Program-made: the position numbers and the translations under genes
In this document: positions 18,358 to 27,447 of the stretch, in pieces
How the letters are laid out: each line of letters starts with the position of its first letter
Position numbering within the stretch: position 1 is the stretch's first letter
The notes under the pieces: model-generated
Database searches by the model: none
Seen by the model: only the letters and a program-made list of their open reading frames with translations
What the model was told of the DNA's origin: nothing
Assembly (NCBI GenBank): GCA_027365485.1
Contig: DAHXNH010000241.1
Location: 1 to 38,313, forward strand
Source of the DNA: Clostridiales bacterium
GTDB taxonomy: Bacteria > Bacillota > Sulfobacillia > Sulfobacillales > Sulfobacillaceae
Length of the DNA stretch: 38,313 bases
Reading direction: 5' to 3'

Positions 18358-19344
18358 TTGCCGGATAGCGGTTTAACCCCCGAATTAATGAAGGAAATGT
18401 ACTACACGATGGCGCTTTCGCGAGCGCTGGACGACAGGCTTTGGGTCTTAAATCGGCAGGGGCGGGCACCGACCGTGTATTCGTCAAACGGTCATGAAGC
18501 GGCGCAAGTGGGTTCTGCGTTTGCCCTCAACCGCGGAGAGGACTGGATTGTTCCCTACTACCGTGACATGGCACTCGTATTGGCCTGGGGGATGACCCCG
18601 CGCGAGGTGCTGCTACACTTCTTTGCTAAGGCCGAAGATCCCAATTCTGGCGGCCGTCAGATGATGGCTCATTGGGGTTCGCATCGTTTGCACATTCTAA
18701 GCACGGGTGCGGTGGTGGCGACTCAGGATGCGCACGCAGCCGGCTTAGCATTGGCCTCGAAGATGTTAAAAGATGGTCGAGTATCCGTGGCTTATTTTGG
18801 TGAGGGTTCGACGAGCCAAGGCGAGTTTCACGAAGCCTTGAACTTTGCCGCAGTACACAAGTTGCCGGTCATCTTTTTCAACGAAAACAACGGCTATGCT
18901 ATTTCCGTTCCCCAGCGCAAGCAAATGGTCGTGCAGGACATCAGCGCCCATGCCGAGTCCTATGGCATGCCTGGAATTAGTGTCGATGGCAACGATCCCG
19001 TCAAGGTCTACGAAGTGACTAAGGCGGCGGCCGACCGCGCCCGCCGCGGCGAGGGTCCAACCCTAGTGGAGGCCAAAACTTACCGTTTTGTTCCGCATTC
19101 CAGCGACGACGACGACCGCGCCTATCGCACGCGAGAAGAAGTGCAAGAGCATAAGCAATTTGACCCGGTAGTGATGTTCGAAGCGCGCTTATTGGCGGAC
19201 AAAGTGATTACGGAAGCGGACAAAGCGGAGATAATGAAGAAAATTAAAGCCGTGGTGGACGATGCCACCACTTATGCCGATAAGGCTCCGCTGCCTGACG
19301 CCGACACGCTCGGCCTGTATGTGTATGGAGAGGACGGCAAGTAG
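18358..19344 (+). CDS. bkdAA: 2-oxoacid dehydrogenase E1 component, alpha subunit (branched-chain type)
   Basis: The thiamine-diphosphate-dependent E1 alpha chain decarboxylates a 2-oxoacid. The TPP/metal motif is GEGSTSQGEFHEALNF, ending in NENNGYAIS. Closer features favour branched-chain substrates: ADPNSGGRQM, GNDPVKVYEV and VPHSSDDDDRAYR, all as in the Bacillus BkdAA-type alpha chain, rather than pyruvate dehydrogenase. The start is TTG 18358, seven bases after an AAGGGGAG site; there is no better upstream ATG. Substrate could still be pyruvate, since annotation by similarity cannot separate the two reliably. Confidence 0.93.
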   Translation: MPDSGLTPELMKEMYYTMALSRALDDRLWVLNRQGRAPTVYSSNGHEAAQVGSAFALNRGEDWIVPYYRDMALVLAWGMTPREVLLHFFAKAEDPNSGGRQMMAHWGSHRLHILSTGAVVATQDAHAAGLALASKMLKDGRVSVAYFGEGSTSQGEFHEALNFAAVHKLPVIFFNENNGYAISVPQRKQMVVQDISAHAESYGMPGISVDGNDPVKVYEVTKAAADRARRGEGPTLVEAKTYRFVPHSSDDDDRAYRTREEVQEHKQFDPVVMFEARLLADKVITEADKAEIMKKIKAVVDDATTYADKAPLPDADTLGLYVYGEDGK

Positions 19345-19422
19345 CCGCATGGTTGGAGGATGTCCTGAAAACGTGCGAAGTCAAGGAGGGAAGGCCCGAC
19401 CGCAAGCGGTCAAGGGCGAGAT

Positions 19423-20406
19423 ATGGCGCAAATGACTTTTTTGGAAGCGATTCGCGAAACTCTGCGACAAGAACTGGCGCGGGATGAGCGTGTGATTATT
19501 TATGGGGAAGACGTCGGGGTGCGAGGTGGCGTTTTTCGAGTGACCGAAGGACTCCAAGCCGACTTTGGCGAGGCGCGGGTTATCGACTCGCCATTGGCTG
19601 AGGCGGCCATCGTCGGCACCGCTATTGGTGCGGCAGTCAATGGACTTCGGCCCATTCCAGAAATTCAGTTTGCTGATTTTATTTTTCCGGCGATTAACCA
19701 GATTGTCCAAGAAGCCGCGCGGATGCGATATCGGTCTAACAACGATTTTGAGGTACCGATTGTAATTCGCGCACCCTTTGGCGGTGGGGTTCGCGGCGGG
19801 CTTTACCACTCGCAGAGTGTTGAGGCGTTTTTTGGCCATGTCCCGGGGCTGAAAGTCGTCATTGCCTCGACGCCGTATGATGCCAAAGGGCTGTTGACCC
19901 AGGCGATTGCCGATCCCGATCCGGTGCTGTTCTTAGAGCATAAGGGCCTTTATCGGTCGATTAAAGGGGAAGTGCCCGAAGAACGCTATCTCATTCCCAT
20001 TGGAAAAGCGGACCGGAAGCGGGAAGGCAAAGACGTCAGCGTTATCGCCTACGGCCTAATGGCTAATCTGGCTCTGAAGGCAGCGGAGACGTTGGCCGGG
20101 GAAGGAATTTCCGTGGAAGTGATTGACTTGCGTTCGATTCGTCCGTTTGATAAGGCGGCCATCTTAGAGTCGGCCAAAAAGACGGGTAAGGTGTTGATTG
20201 TCCACGAGGACAACCTGACCGGTGGTTTCGGCGGCGAAATCAGTGCGGTGATTTCAGAAGAAGCGTTGTTCTATCTTGATGCACCCATCATGAGATTGAC
20301 CGGACCCGACGTACCGGCGATGGGATTTAGCCCTCCCTTAGAGCACGCCTTTATGATTACCGCGGATAAAATTGCTGATGCCGCGCGAAATTTGGCAAAG
20401 TTCTAG
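19423..20406 (+). CDS. bkdAB: 2-oxoacid dehydrogenase E1 component, beta subunit (branched-chain type)
   Basis: The E1 beta chain pairs with the alpha chain to form the active decarboxylase. Recognisable segments are YGEDVGVRGGVFRVT, SPLAEAAIVGTAIGAAVNG, QFADFIFPAINQI, FGGGVRGGLYHSQSVEAFFGH and VIDLRSIRPFD, with the C-terminal transketolase domain running to residue 327. All regions are in the expected order and no lesion is seen. The 78-base gap after E1alpha contains a GACCGC/GCGGTC dyad near 19400, which also places an AGGGCGAG site just before the ATG. Confidence 0.95.
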   Translation: MAQMTFLEAIRETLRQELARDERVIIYGEDVGVRGGVFRVTEGLQADFGEARVIDSPLAEAAIVGTAIGAAVNGLRPIPEIQFADFIFPAINQIVQEAARMRYRSNNDFEVPIVIRAPFGGGVRGGLYHSQSVEAFFGHVPGLKVVIASTPYDAKGLLTQAIADPDPVLFLEHKGLYRSIKGEVPEERYLIPIGKADRKREGKDVSVIAYGLMANLALKAAETLAGEGISVEVIDLRSIRPFDKAAILESAKKTGKVLIVHEDNLTGGFGGEISAVISEEALFYLDAPIMRLTGPDVPAMGFSPPLEHAFMITADKIADAARNLAKF

Positions 20407-20427
20407 GTAAGGAGAGGGGGAGAAATC

Positions 20428-21705
20428 GTGGCGCATACAGTCGTGATGCCCCAGTTAGGGGAATCCGTGACCGAAGGGACCATTGGCCAATGGCTCAAAA
20501 AAGTCGGTGACAGTATTGAAGAATACGAATCGCTGTTGGAGGTATTGACGGATAAGGTCAACGCCGAGGTGCCTTCACCGGTGGCGGGTACGCTGAGTCG
20601 GGTTTTGGTCGAAGAGGGTGCCGTGGTCGGGGTGGGTACACCGATTTGTGAGATCGCCGTGGAAGGTGAGGCCGAGAGTTCAGCGGAGGCCGCGCCCGAA
20701 CCGGTAGAGACCAAAACTCCAGAGCCTCAGGCGGACGTCGAGGCCAACGCTCAGCCAGCGGTTCCGAAGGAATCCGATGAGGGTCGCGGTCGGTATTCAC
20801 CTGCGGTTCGTCGACTGGCGTCTGAGAATGGCATCGATCCGTCAGGCCTCTCAGGCACGGGCTCGGGCGGGCGCGTAACTCGCAATGACGTTCTAAAGGC
20901 CGTGGACGAGGGGACTCGTCTGAGTCCGGTCGAGGCTCGGGAGCCCGTTTCTTCGGCTGCCAGTGTTGCAAGCGTACCCCAAGTGGCAGGAGCGTCGGCG
21001 AATATCGAAGACGGGGATGAGGTCGTTCAACTCTCTCAAGTCCGCAAGATGATTGCTGAACGTATGGTTCGATCCAAGATGACCGTGCCCCATGCGTGGC
21101 TCATGGTCGAAATTGATGTCAGCGGACTGGTTTCGTTAAGGAATCGTTTGAAGGAAGAGTTCAAGGCACGCGAAGGCGTTTCATTGACTTACCTGCCGTT
21201 TATGCTCAAGGCGGTCTCCGCGGCATTGCGTAAGATGCCCATGGTCAATGCTCAGTGGAACGGCGATTCCATCGTGATGAAGAAGCGGATTAATCTCGGG
21301 GTAGCCATGGCTACCGAACGCGGGTTGGTGGTGCCAGTGGTGAAAGATGCTGACCGATTGAGCATCATAGGATTGGCTCAGGCGACCCAAGACTTGGCCA
21401 AGCGTGCCCGGAGCGGGCGCTTAACGATGGCTGATTTGTCGCAAGGCACGTTCACGGTCGACAACACGGGTGCCGTAGGTACCGTGTTGACGTATCCGAT
21501 TATTAACGCCCCGGAAGCAGCGATTGTGACCATGGAGTCGGTGGTCAAGCGTCCGGTAGTCGTGGGCGACATGATTGCGGTCCGCTCGATGATGAATTGC
21601 TGTATTTCGTTTGATCATCGGGTCGTCGATGGAGCAGAAGCCGCGCAATTTTTAGGAGAGCTCAAAAAGACCTTAGAAGCGTATACGACCGATAGCACGT
21701 TGTAA
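20428..21705 (+). CDS. bkdB: 2-oxoacid dehydrogenase E2 component (dihydrolipoamide acyltransferase)
   Basis: The core acyltransferase of the complex. Domains in order: a lipoyl domain (residues 1-80) with the modified Lys43 in EVLTDKVNAEVPSP; a linker rich in E, A and P (80-118); the E3/E1-binding domain (about 122-163, RYSPAVRRLASENGID); another linker; and the catalytic domain with active-site His397 and Asp401 in FDHRVVDG. One lipoyl domain and 425 residues match branched-chain-type E2s. It follows E1beta by 21 bases. LipA and LipB downstream supply its cofactor. Confidence 0.95.
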   Translation: MAHTVVMPQLGESVTEGTIGQWLKKVGDSIEEYESLLEVLTDKVNAEVPSPVAGTLSRVLVEEGAVVGVGTPICEIAVEGEAESSAEAAPEPVETKTPEPQADVEANAQPAVPKESDEGRGRYSPAVRRLASENGIDPSGLSGTGSGGRVTRNDVLKAVDEGTRLSPVEAREPVSSAASVASVPQVAGASANIEDGDEVVQLSQVRKMIAERMVRSKMTVPHAWLMVEIDVSGLVSLRNRLKEEFKAREGVSLTYLPFMLKAVSAALRKMPMVNAQWNGDSIVMKKRINLGVAMATERGLVVPVVKDADRLSIIGLAQATQDLAKRARSGRLTMADLSQGTFTVDNTGAVGTVLTYPIINAPEAAIVTMESVVKRPVVVGDMIAVRSMMNCCISFDHRVVDGAEAAQFLGELKKTLEAYTTDSTL

Positions 21706-21744
21706 TTCGCCTGCGACTAAGCAGCCGAAGGGAGGTCGAACGAC

Positions 21745-22659
21745 ATGCAAGAGGACAGTGGTATTGTTATGTTAGAGCCCGGTCGGCGAGGAGCCCCTGG
21801 GCCTAAGGTTCCACCGTGGATTAAGGTGCGGCTTACTCAGGGTAAAAACTATACGGACCTGAAGGACTTAATGCGGTCGCAGACCTTGCACACGGTGTGC
21901 GAAGAGGCGTTGTGTCCAAACATTTACGAGTGCTGGGAGGCGCGCACGGCCACATTTCTCATTTTAGGGGATATCTGTACGCGAAACTGTGGGTTTTGTG
22001 CTATTACCACGGGTCGCCCTACCCATCTAGACCGCGAAGAGCCGGCCCGGGTGGCGGCCACGACAAAGCATATGGGTCTTCGACACGTCGTTTTGACGTC
22101 GGTCACTCGGGATGATCTCGCCGACGGCGGCGCCGAAATTTTTGCCGAAACCATTCGGGCAATTCGCCGTGAGGTGCCGGGATGTGGCGTAGAAGTCCTG
22201 ACGCCCGATCTGATGGGTAATTGGGAGGCGCTTTCGACCATTGTCGAGGCGCATCCAGATATTTTTAACCATAATACGGAAAGTGTTCCCCGATTGTATC
22301 CTCGAGTTCGCCCCAAGGCGCGCTATGAGCGGACGATGGAGTTGCTGCAGCGGGTAAAGCGTCAAGATCCGAGTATCATTACCAAATCCGGTATTATGGT
22401 TGGCTTCGGGGAAACTCGGGAAGAAATTCACCAAGTGTTCGCGGATCTTAGAAGTCACCAAGTGGATGTGCTTACGGTCGGCCAATACTTGCGACCCGAT
22501 CTCGACCATTTGCCGGTGGTGCGCTACTATCCCCCTGAAGAGTTTCTCGCCATCAAAGAAGAAGCTCAAGCCCTCGGATTCTTGCATGTGGAGTCGGGTC
22601 CTTTGGTGCGCAGTTCTTATCATGCTGCTTCCCAGGTCCCGACCGTGGCGCCTTCGTGA
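21745..22659 (+). CDS. lipA: Lipoyl synthase
   Basis: A radical-SAM enzyme that inserts two sulfur atoms into octanoyl-lysine on E2 to give the lipoyl group. The auxiliary iron-sulfur cluster is bound by C52-x4-C57-x5-C63 ([12 protein letters not shown]), the radical-SAM cluster by C78-x3-C82-x2-C85 (CTRNCGFC), and the C-terminal RSSYHA carries the serine ligand of the auxiliary cluster. The 304-residue length is typical. It is 39 bases after E2 and one base before lipB, which makes the unit a self-sufficient lipoylated complex. Confidence 0.97.
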   Translation: MQEDSGIVMLEPGRRGAPGPKVPPWIKVRLTQGKNYTDLKDLMRSQTLHTVCEEALCPNIYECWEARTATFLILGDICTRNCGFCAITTGRPTHLDREEPARVAATTKHMGLRHVVLTSVTRDDLADGGAEIFAETIRAIRREVPGCGVEVLTPDLMGNWEALSTIVEAHPDIFNHNTESVPRLYPRVRPKARYERTMELLQRVKRQDPSIITKSGIMVGFGETREEIHQVFADLRSHQVDVLTVGQYLRPDLDHLPVVRYYPPEEFLAIKEEAQALGFLHVESGPLVRSSYHAASQVPTVAPS

Positions 22660-22660
22660 C

Positions 22661-23359
22661 ATGGACCTGAGACTCGTGTGGTTGGTGGACCTTGGACGAA
22701 TGCCTTATCAAGAGGCCTGGACACTGCAACGAACGACGGCGGAGGCGGTTTTACGCCGAGGTTTGAATGAGGTGGTTTACTTGGTCGAGCATCCGGCGGT
22801 GTATACGATTGGCCGTGCGGCCCACGGCCAATCGAGTAATTTGCTGTGGGATGAGGCCAAGCTCACCAAAGAGGGTATCCAATTGTTTGAAGTGGACCGG
22901 GGCGGAGATATTACGTATCATGGCCCCGGTCAAGTGGTGGCCTATCCGATTTTAAATCTTGACCGGCCAGGCGATCGGGATTTGCACCGGTATTTGCGCG
23001 ATTTAGAAGAGGCCATCATTTTGACTCTGGCCGACTGGAACTTGGCGGCGGGAAGATTCCCCCCCAACACTGGGGTGTGGATCGGAGGCGAGAAGATCGC
23101 TGCGATTGGGGTAAAAGCTTCCCATTGGGTGACGCAGCATGGCCTGGCGTTGAATGTTCATCCGAATATGGATCACTTTAGCGGCATTATTCCCTGTGGA
23201 ATTCGCGACCATGGGGTGACGTCTATCGAGCAGCAGTTAGGTCATTCGCCTCCGTTGGCTGATGTCAAAGCCCAATTATCCTGCCATCTTTCCGAGGTTT
23301 TTCAGATCCGGTTGGAATCGCTTTCCCGGGCCGACTTGAGGGCCTTTTTGCAGCCGTAG
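22661..23359 (+). CDS. lipB: Octanoyl-[acyl-carrier-protein]:protein N-octanoyltransferase
   Basis: Transfers octanoate from acyl-carrier protein to the lipoyl domain, the step before LipA. The family signatures are GRGGDITYHGPGQ-like (DRGGDITYHGPGQ, residues 79-91), Lys152 in IGVKASHWVTQHGLALNV and the catalytic Cys179 in IIPCGIRDHGVTS. The ATG at 22661 begins one base after the lipA stop codon, and the much longer open frame upstream is only overlap with lipA. A 232-residue product is normal for LipB. Confidence 0.97.
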   Translation: MDLRLVWLVDLGRMPYQEAWTLQRTTAEAVLRRGLNEVVYLVEHPAVYTIGRAAHGQSSNLLWDEAKLTKEGIQLFEVDRGGDITYHGPGQVVAYPILNLDRPGDRDLHRYLRDLEEAIILTLADWNLAAGRFPPNTGVWIGGEKIAAIGVKASHWVTQHGLALNVHPNMDHFSGIIPCGIRDHGVTSIEQQLGHSPPLADVKAQLSCHLSEVFQIRLESLSRADLRAFLQP

Positions 23360-23446
23360 AAAGTAGCCTTCAAGATCATGGGGATCCTTTCATAATACGT
23401 GCGATGACCTTTCACAGTCGAATAGAGGGGCAGGTAGGATGCGGAT

Positions 23447-24160
23447 ATGATCAAAGCCACACGACACAGCGAGCGAGCGCATACGCCGCAAGCACGGTCT
23501 ATTCGAGAATTGGTGTTCGGTGTCAACGACGGGTTGGTTTCGGTGACGGGTATTGTGATGGGCGTGACGGCCTCTCGCTTGGCGGCGCATGATATCGTGA
23601 TCTCGGGCTTGTCGGCGGTCACGGCGGCCACCATTTCCATGGGGCTAGGCGCCTATTTGTCAACCGCGGCCCAAAATGAGTATTTTATGGCAGAGCGTAA
23701 ACGGGAAGAATATGAAGTGGACACCGTGCCCGATGAAGAACGGCGCGAAGTTGAAGCGATTTACCGTGGCCAGGGATTTACCTCGGAAGAAACCCAGAAA
23801 TTGACCGACCGATTGACCGGCGACAAGGATCGATGGATTGCTTTTATGATGCGCGAAGAGCTTGGTATCTTGTTGGATGCCCTGGACAGCCCTTGGCGCA
23901 ACGCGTGGGTGATGGCAGCCGCAGTCATTTTAGGCGCGATGCCCCCTATGGTCCCTTATTTGATTTGGACGAATACCCATACCGCGATGGTTTTGGCCAT
24001 TGTGCTAGCATTTAGTGCCGCCTTCACCTTAGGCGTGGTTAAGGCGCGGGTGGCCAAGGGCCATTCGTTGCGCAGTGGGTTGCAATTTGTGGCGGTGGCG
24101 GCAGCCGCGGTCATTGTGGGGATCGCCGCGGGCCATCTCTTTCGGCAGATCCTCAGATGA
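23447..24160 (+). CDS. VIT1/CCC1-family transporter
   Basis: A 237-residue membrane protein of the VIT1/CCC1 family, which moves Fe(II) or Mn(II). The signature of the first helix, LVFGVNDGLVSVTGIVMGV, is present, followed by the SMGLGAYLSTAAQNEYF segment of the second helix, a charged cytoplasmic metal-binding domain (about residues 85-145, EREEYE..EERREVEAIY) and three C-terminal helices. Proteins of this size are common in bacteria. A GTAGGATG site lies upstream of the ATG. The metal carried cannot be told from the sequence. Confidence 0.93.
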   Translation: MIKATRHSERAHTPQARSIRELVFGVNDGLVSVTGIVMGVTASRLAAHDIVISGLSAVTAATISMGLGAYLSTAAQNEYFMAERKREEYEVDTVPDEERREVEAIYRGQGFTSEETQKLTDRLTGDKDRWIAFMMREELGILLDALDSPWRNAWVMAAAVILGAMPPMVPYLIWTNTHTAMVLAIVLAFSAAFTLGVVKARVAKGHSLRSGLQFVAVAAAAVIVGIAAGHLFRQILR

Positions 24161-24339
24161 TCGACGAGAGATTTGAAAGCCTTTACGTGGCGGTTGTGGC
24201 TCAATACGGCCGGGATCTAGTCGCCGCCGGAGATATGGTGTTTAGCCCGGAGGCGAAGAGGTTGCCAGATGCCCTACGCATCCGGGCGCGCTTGGCCCGG
24301 GATGGTCAGAGAATTCACCGCGACAAACTCACGGATTAG
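24157..24339 (+). CDS. Small protein coupled to the VIT1-family gene, unknown
   Basis: A 60-residue frame whose ATG overlaps the transporter stop codon (ATGA), the classic arrangement for translational coupling. The product is charged (ERFESLYVAVVAQYGRD, then DALRIRARLARDGQRIHRD) with no membrane helix, and I do not recognise it. The last four bases overlap the end of the penicillin-binding protein gene on the other strand. Coding potential rests on position and composition only. Confidence 0.55.
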   Translation: MIDERFESLYVAVVAQYGRDLVAAGDMVFSPEAKRLPDALRIRARLARDGQRIHRDKLTD

Positions 24340-26438
24340 GGCACGAGCGATCGAATGAGGCCTTGGAGGATGTTGCCTAGGCTTTTGTCGGGCGAGGGAA
24401 CTGGGACCGGAGTCACCCCGCCGGTAGAAGAGAATGTCTCACCGGAACCACATCCGGGGCTGATGGAGACCGGAACGCGCCCGGGTAAAAACACTTCGCG
24501 ATACGTCGAACAGCAGCCGTTGGGCAACAGCCCGTCCCCGATGCACACGCTCTTCCATATCAGACCCGCAGGGGCAGGGAAGGTACGCTTGGGCCGGTTG
24601 GCCAGGGCAGCCGCCATAAAGTGGGCCCAAATGGGTCCTGCTCCGCGATCTCCGGTAAGTCCCAAAGGAGCGTAATTGTCGTTTCCCACCCACACGGCCG
24701 TGGCCAACTGCGGAGTATAGCCGACTAGCCAGGCATCGCGCTGAAAATTTGAGGTTCCGGTTTTGGCAGCCGCGGGTCGATTGATAATCGGCTCTAGGTC
24801 GTGGGCGGTGCCATTGGGGTTTAAAAGGGGTGCGTGAAACAATTGGGTGACGACGTAGGCTACTTGCGGGGTGAGCACTGGGGTCAAGTGCGGGGTATCG
24901 GTGAATACCACGCGTCCACTAGGATTGATCACTTTGAGCACGGCCATTGGGCGTACGCGCTTGCCGCCATTGGCAAGAGTGGATACTCCACGCGCCATTT
25001 CCATGGGTGTGACCCCGGAGGAACCAAGAGCCGTGGTTAAGTTATCTGCGAGCGGGGTGGTGATACCCATAGCATCAGCCGTCGCGATCATCGCTTTGGG
25101 CCCGACCGTATTCATCCATTTTACGGCACAAATATTGTCAGAGAGAGCGATGGCTCGGCGTATGACCAACCTTCCGTTATATACATAGCCATAGTTATTA
25201 GGCACGTAATACGTGCCGTTGCCATTGGGAAACCGAACCGGGGCTGATACTTGAGTGCTCGACGTGGGATAGCCGTCGTTAATCACCGTGGTGTATAGAT
25301 AGTACTTCATGGTAGAACCCGGCTGGCGGCGAGCATCAAGGGCGCGATTGAATTGGGTGCGGGCGTAGTTGTCACCGCCGACCAGGGCCCGAACGTATCC
25401 GTTTTGGGGATCGATGGCCACCAAGCCTGTCTCGGGCTCGGGTACGCCATGCACCAGCGACGTGGCGGGAAGATAGTTAGCTACGGTTCGATCGGCCGCC
25501 TGTTGCATCGGCCAATTGAGGGTGGTGGTAATCCGATAGCCTCCGGAGGCAAGATCTTTGGCCAGGGACGGATCCATTTGCGTCAGATCGTCTTCCACTA
25601 ATTGGGTGAAATACGGAGCTCGGTTGGCCAAGGCCATTCCCCCACTCAGATACAGCGGGGTGCGTTTGGCCCGAGCAGCCTCGAACGAGGTAATATACCC
25701 CAGTTGCTGCATCCGAGTTAATACCTGATTTCGGCGAGCGATGGCGGCCGCGGGGTGAAGGTAAGGATCGAAGTAGCTCGGCGCATTGACGACTCCGGCG
25801 AGTAGCGCCGACTCGGGTAAGGTGAGCGCTTTGGCACTGTGGCCGAAGTAGGTTTGACTGGCGGCTTCGATGCCATACGCTCCTTCACCAAAGTAGACGT
25901 CGTTGAGATACAGATCGATAATTTGGGGCGGGGTATAGGTAGTGGCCAGTTTCATCGAAATGAAAAACTCTACAATCTTTCTGCGAAACGTGCGGCGGTC
26001 GCTTAGATAGAGGTTTTTCGCCAATTGTTGGGTCAGCGTACTGCCACCCTGGAGGATTTGATGGTGCGTGATGTCGGTCAGTGCCGCGCGAAAGATTCCC
26101 ACTGGATCGAGTGCAGGCTCGATCCAAAACGTATCGTCTTCGATGGAAACCAGAGCGTTTTGCATAGTTTTCGGAATCGCGGAATAAGGAATCGGCATCC
26201 GATTTTGACGGCTATAGAGGACGTCAATTAACTGTCCGCCTTGGGCGTAAATCGTCGTGTCTGACGCCATGTGAGGGGTGGGCAAGGGCAGCCAGGTTAA
26301 TGGGAACAGTAAAATTCCTACGCCTAATACCATCACCGGTAGGCTGAGATAGGCGGTTCTTAAAAGCACCCGGCTAGCAAACTTCCGCATCCAACCAGGC
26401 GTATGAGCTGATTTTTTTCGATCCTTTCGTGATGGCAT
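24336..26438 (-). CDS. Bifunctional class A penicillin-binding protein (PBP1A type)
   Basis: Polymerises and cross-links peptidoglycan. The order is: basic cytoplasmic tail, one membrane anchor (residues 27-49), glycosyltransferase 51 domain with catalytic Glu100 (VSIEDDTFW) and GGSTLTQQLAKNLYL at 131-145, then the transpeptidase domain with SxxK (Ser375-Lys378, GSTMK), SxN (ALSDNICA) and KTG (AAKTGTSNFQ). The tail (CIGDGLLPNGCC..., proline-rich) has three Cys unlike the core. The start at ATG 26438 follows a GAGAGGAG site; the longer frame back to 26507 has none. Its 3' end overlaps the small coupled gene on the other strand by four bases. Confidence 0.95.
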   Translation of the reverse strand: MPSRKDRKKSAHTPGWMRKFASRVLLRTAYLSLPVMVLGVGILLFPLTWLPLPTPHMASDTTIYAQGGQLIDVLYSRQNRMPIPYSAIPKTMQNALVSIEDDTFWIEPALDPVGIFRAALTDITHHQILQGGSTLTQQLAKNLYLSDRRTFRRKIVEFFISMKLATTYTPPQIIDLYLNDVYFGEGAYGIEAASQTYFGHSAKALTLPESALLAGVVNAPSYFDPYLHPAAAIARRNQVLTRMQQLGYITSFEAARAKRTPLYLSGGMALANRAPYFTQLVEDDLTQMDPSLAKDLASGGYRITTTLNWPMQQAADRTVANYLPATSLVHGVPEPETGLVAIDPQNGYVRALVGGDNYARTQFNRALDARRQPGSTMKYYLYTTVINDGYPTSSTQVSAPVRFPNGNGTYYVPNNYGYVYNGRLVIRRAIALSDNICAVKWMNTVGPKAMIATADAMGITTPLADNLTTALGSSGVTPMEMARGVSTLANGGKRVRPMAVLKVINPSGRVVFTDTPHLTPVLTPQVAYVVTQLFHAPLLNPNGTAHDLEPIINRPAAAKTGTSNFQRDAWLVGYTPQLATAVWVGNDNYAPLGLTGDRGAGPIWAHFMAAALANRPKRTFPAPAGLIWKSVCIGDGLLPNGCCSTYREVFLPGRVPVSISPGCGSGETFSSTGGVTPVPVPSPDKSLGNILQGLIRSLVP

Positions 26439-26961
26439 CGATATTCTCCTCTCGGCCAGAGTCCCACCCCAGCTTTCTCCTAGTGTGGCCAAAGCCGTGA
26501 TGACCATGCGAGTGTAGGCGCATGGAGGGGAGACACCTTTTGGGTGCTTTGATTGCCAGTGCTGGTGCCTGATCTGGTGAATACCACGCAGGTTGTTTCT
26601 GTAAGATCTCGTGTATGCACCATAGGACTCTACTAGAGATCGATGAGGATGGTTGGAACCTCCCTAATTACCGTTTGAAACGGCATAAATCCCTCCTTAA
26701 TGCCCCATCCGTGCTTCTGGCCGAACACACGGTCGCGTATTCTGGCCTTTCGCGCGATTGCTACAGAACCCCCAACCCCTATTCGGCCCCGACGATGTGC
26801 GTTCGCCGCGCTGTACGGCGGATTCCAACACATTGTTGAGCGCCGTCTCCAATGCGGCGATGGCTTTTACTGTGGTGGGCATACACATCGATTCCTTTCC
26901 TAAGAATAGTGAAGTAGGTCTCTGTTCAGCGACAATGACGACTTTGGCATGATGAAATGCA
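26439..26961. other. Intergenic region upstream of the PBP gene
   Basis: No firm gene. One possible small reverse-strand frame (26697-26888, 63 residues, starting MCMPTTVKAIAALETALNNV) has a plausible GGAAAGGA site, and an overlapping frame continues in another phase (VFGQKHGWGIKEGF), as if a short gene had been frameshifted. I do not recognise a family. Confidence 0.3.
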
Positions 26962-27052
26962 TTGCGCCAACGGGAGTCGAACCCGCATGCCGAGGATCCG
27001 GTGGACGTAGCCACCGAGGGCCCTAGCGTCTTGCCAGTTAAATGACGGCGCT
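26962..27052 (-). tRNA. tRNA-like gene or pseudo-tRNA with an extended anticodon arm; isotype not assignable
   Basis: On the reverse strand the 91-base sequence has a 6-bp acceptor helix (GCGCCG with TGGCGC, one G.U), a D-loop with A14, G18-G19 and A21 and a three-pair D stem, and a perfect T arm (GCGGG, loop TTCGACT, CCCGT). Between D and T arms, where an anticodon arm of 17 bases is expected, there are about 36: a poor five-pair stem (CTAGG/CCTCG), then a perfect hairpin CGGTGG-CTACGT-CCACCG. No loop has U33 in the right place, position 1 and 72 do not pair, and no CCA is encoded. It could be a decayed tRNA with an insertion, or a non-canonical tRNA. Confidence 0.5.
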
Positions 27053-27178
27053 GTGTTTATTGAGCAGAGTGCAATCGTAGGGATCCCATAGGGGACTTGA
27101 CCTCGCCGTCCAACGCACCCTATTCCGCGTTCACGGAAGGTTCCTCCCATCCCAGCAATTAAGTCGGATCACACGAAA

Positions 27179-27199
27179 CCCCAGGCGGCCGACCTGGGG
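27179..27199 (-). terminator. Hairpin after hicB
   Basis: CCCCAGG (27179-27185) and CCTGGGG (27193-27199) make a perfect 7-bp stem over a seven-base loop. On the reverse strand it lies about 40 bases past the hicB stop and is followed by TTTCG, so it is a plausible weak terminator for the hicAB unit. Confidence 0.5.
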
Positions 27200-27237
27200 T
27201 AGTCAAGACGAAGGTGCAGAACAAGCATGACACTTCT

Positions 27238-27447
27238 TCAGACGACAACCGTATGGGCCGTCGTCTGTGGTTCGGGCCAGGGGGTACCATCCTGTGACAG
27301 TCCTTCCAAATGGAAGACCAAAGCCGCCCGAAATTCGTCCAGGGTCGCACCGATCGTTTGACCCGTAGCGATACACCCAGGGACGTCAGGCGAATACGCC
27401 GAATAATTCGATCCCGTTCGCTCAACAATGACCGTATACTGCTGCAT
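27238..27447 (-). CDS. hicB: HicB-family antitoxin
   Basis: A 69-residue protein with the RNase-H-like HicB fold: YTVIVERTGSNYSAYSPDVPGCIATGQT, then the ETLDEF-like helix TLDEFRAALVFHLEGL and a GTPWPEP end typical of HicB. It is short and has no C-terminal DNA-binding domain, as in many small HicBs. The ATG at 27450 or 27447 is preceded by AAGGAGG and overlaps the hicA stop codon. It should bind and neutralise the HicA endoribonuclease encoded just upstream on the same strand. Confidence 0.88.
   Translation of the reverse strand: MQQYTVIVERTGSNYSAYSPDVPGCIATGQTIGATLDEFRAALVFHLEGLSQDGTPWPEPQTTAHTVVV

Noticed and set aside
18236-18376. 46-codon frame between lpdA and the E1 alpha gene
   Set aside because: It has an AAGAGAGG-like site but resembles nothing, overlaps the E1 alpha start and is probably untranslated leader.
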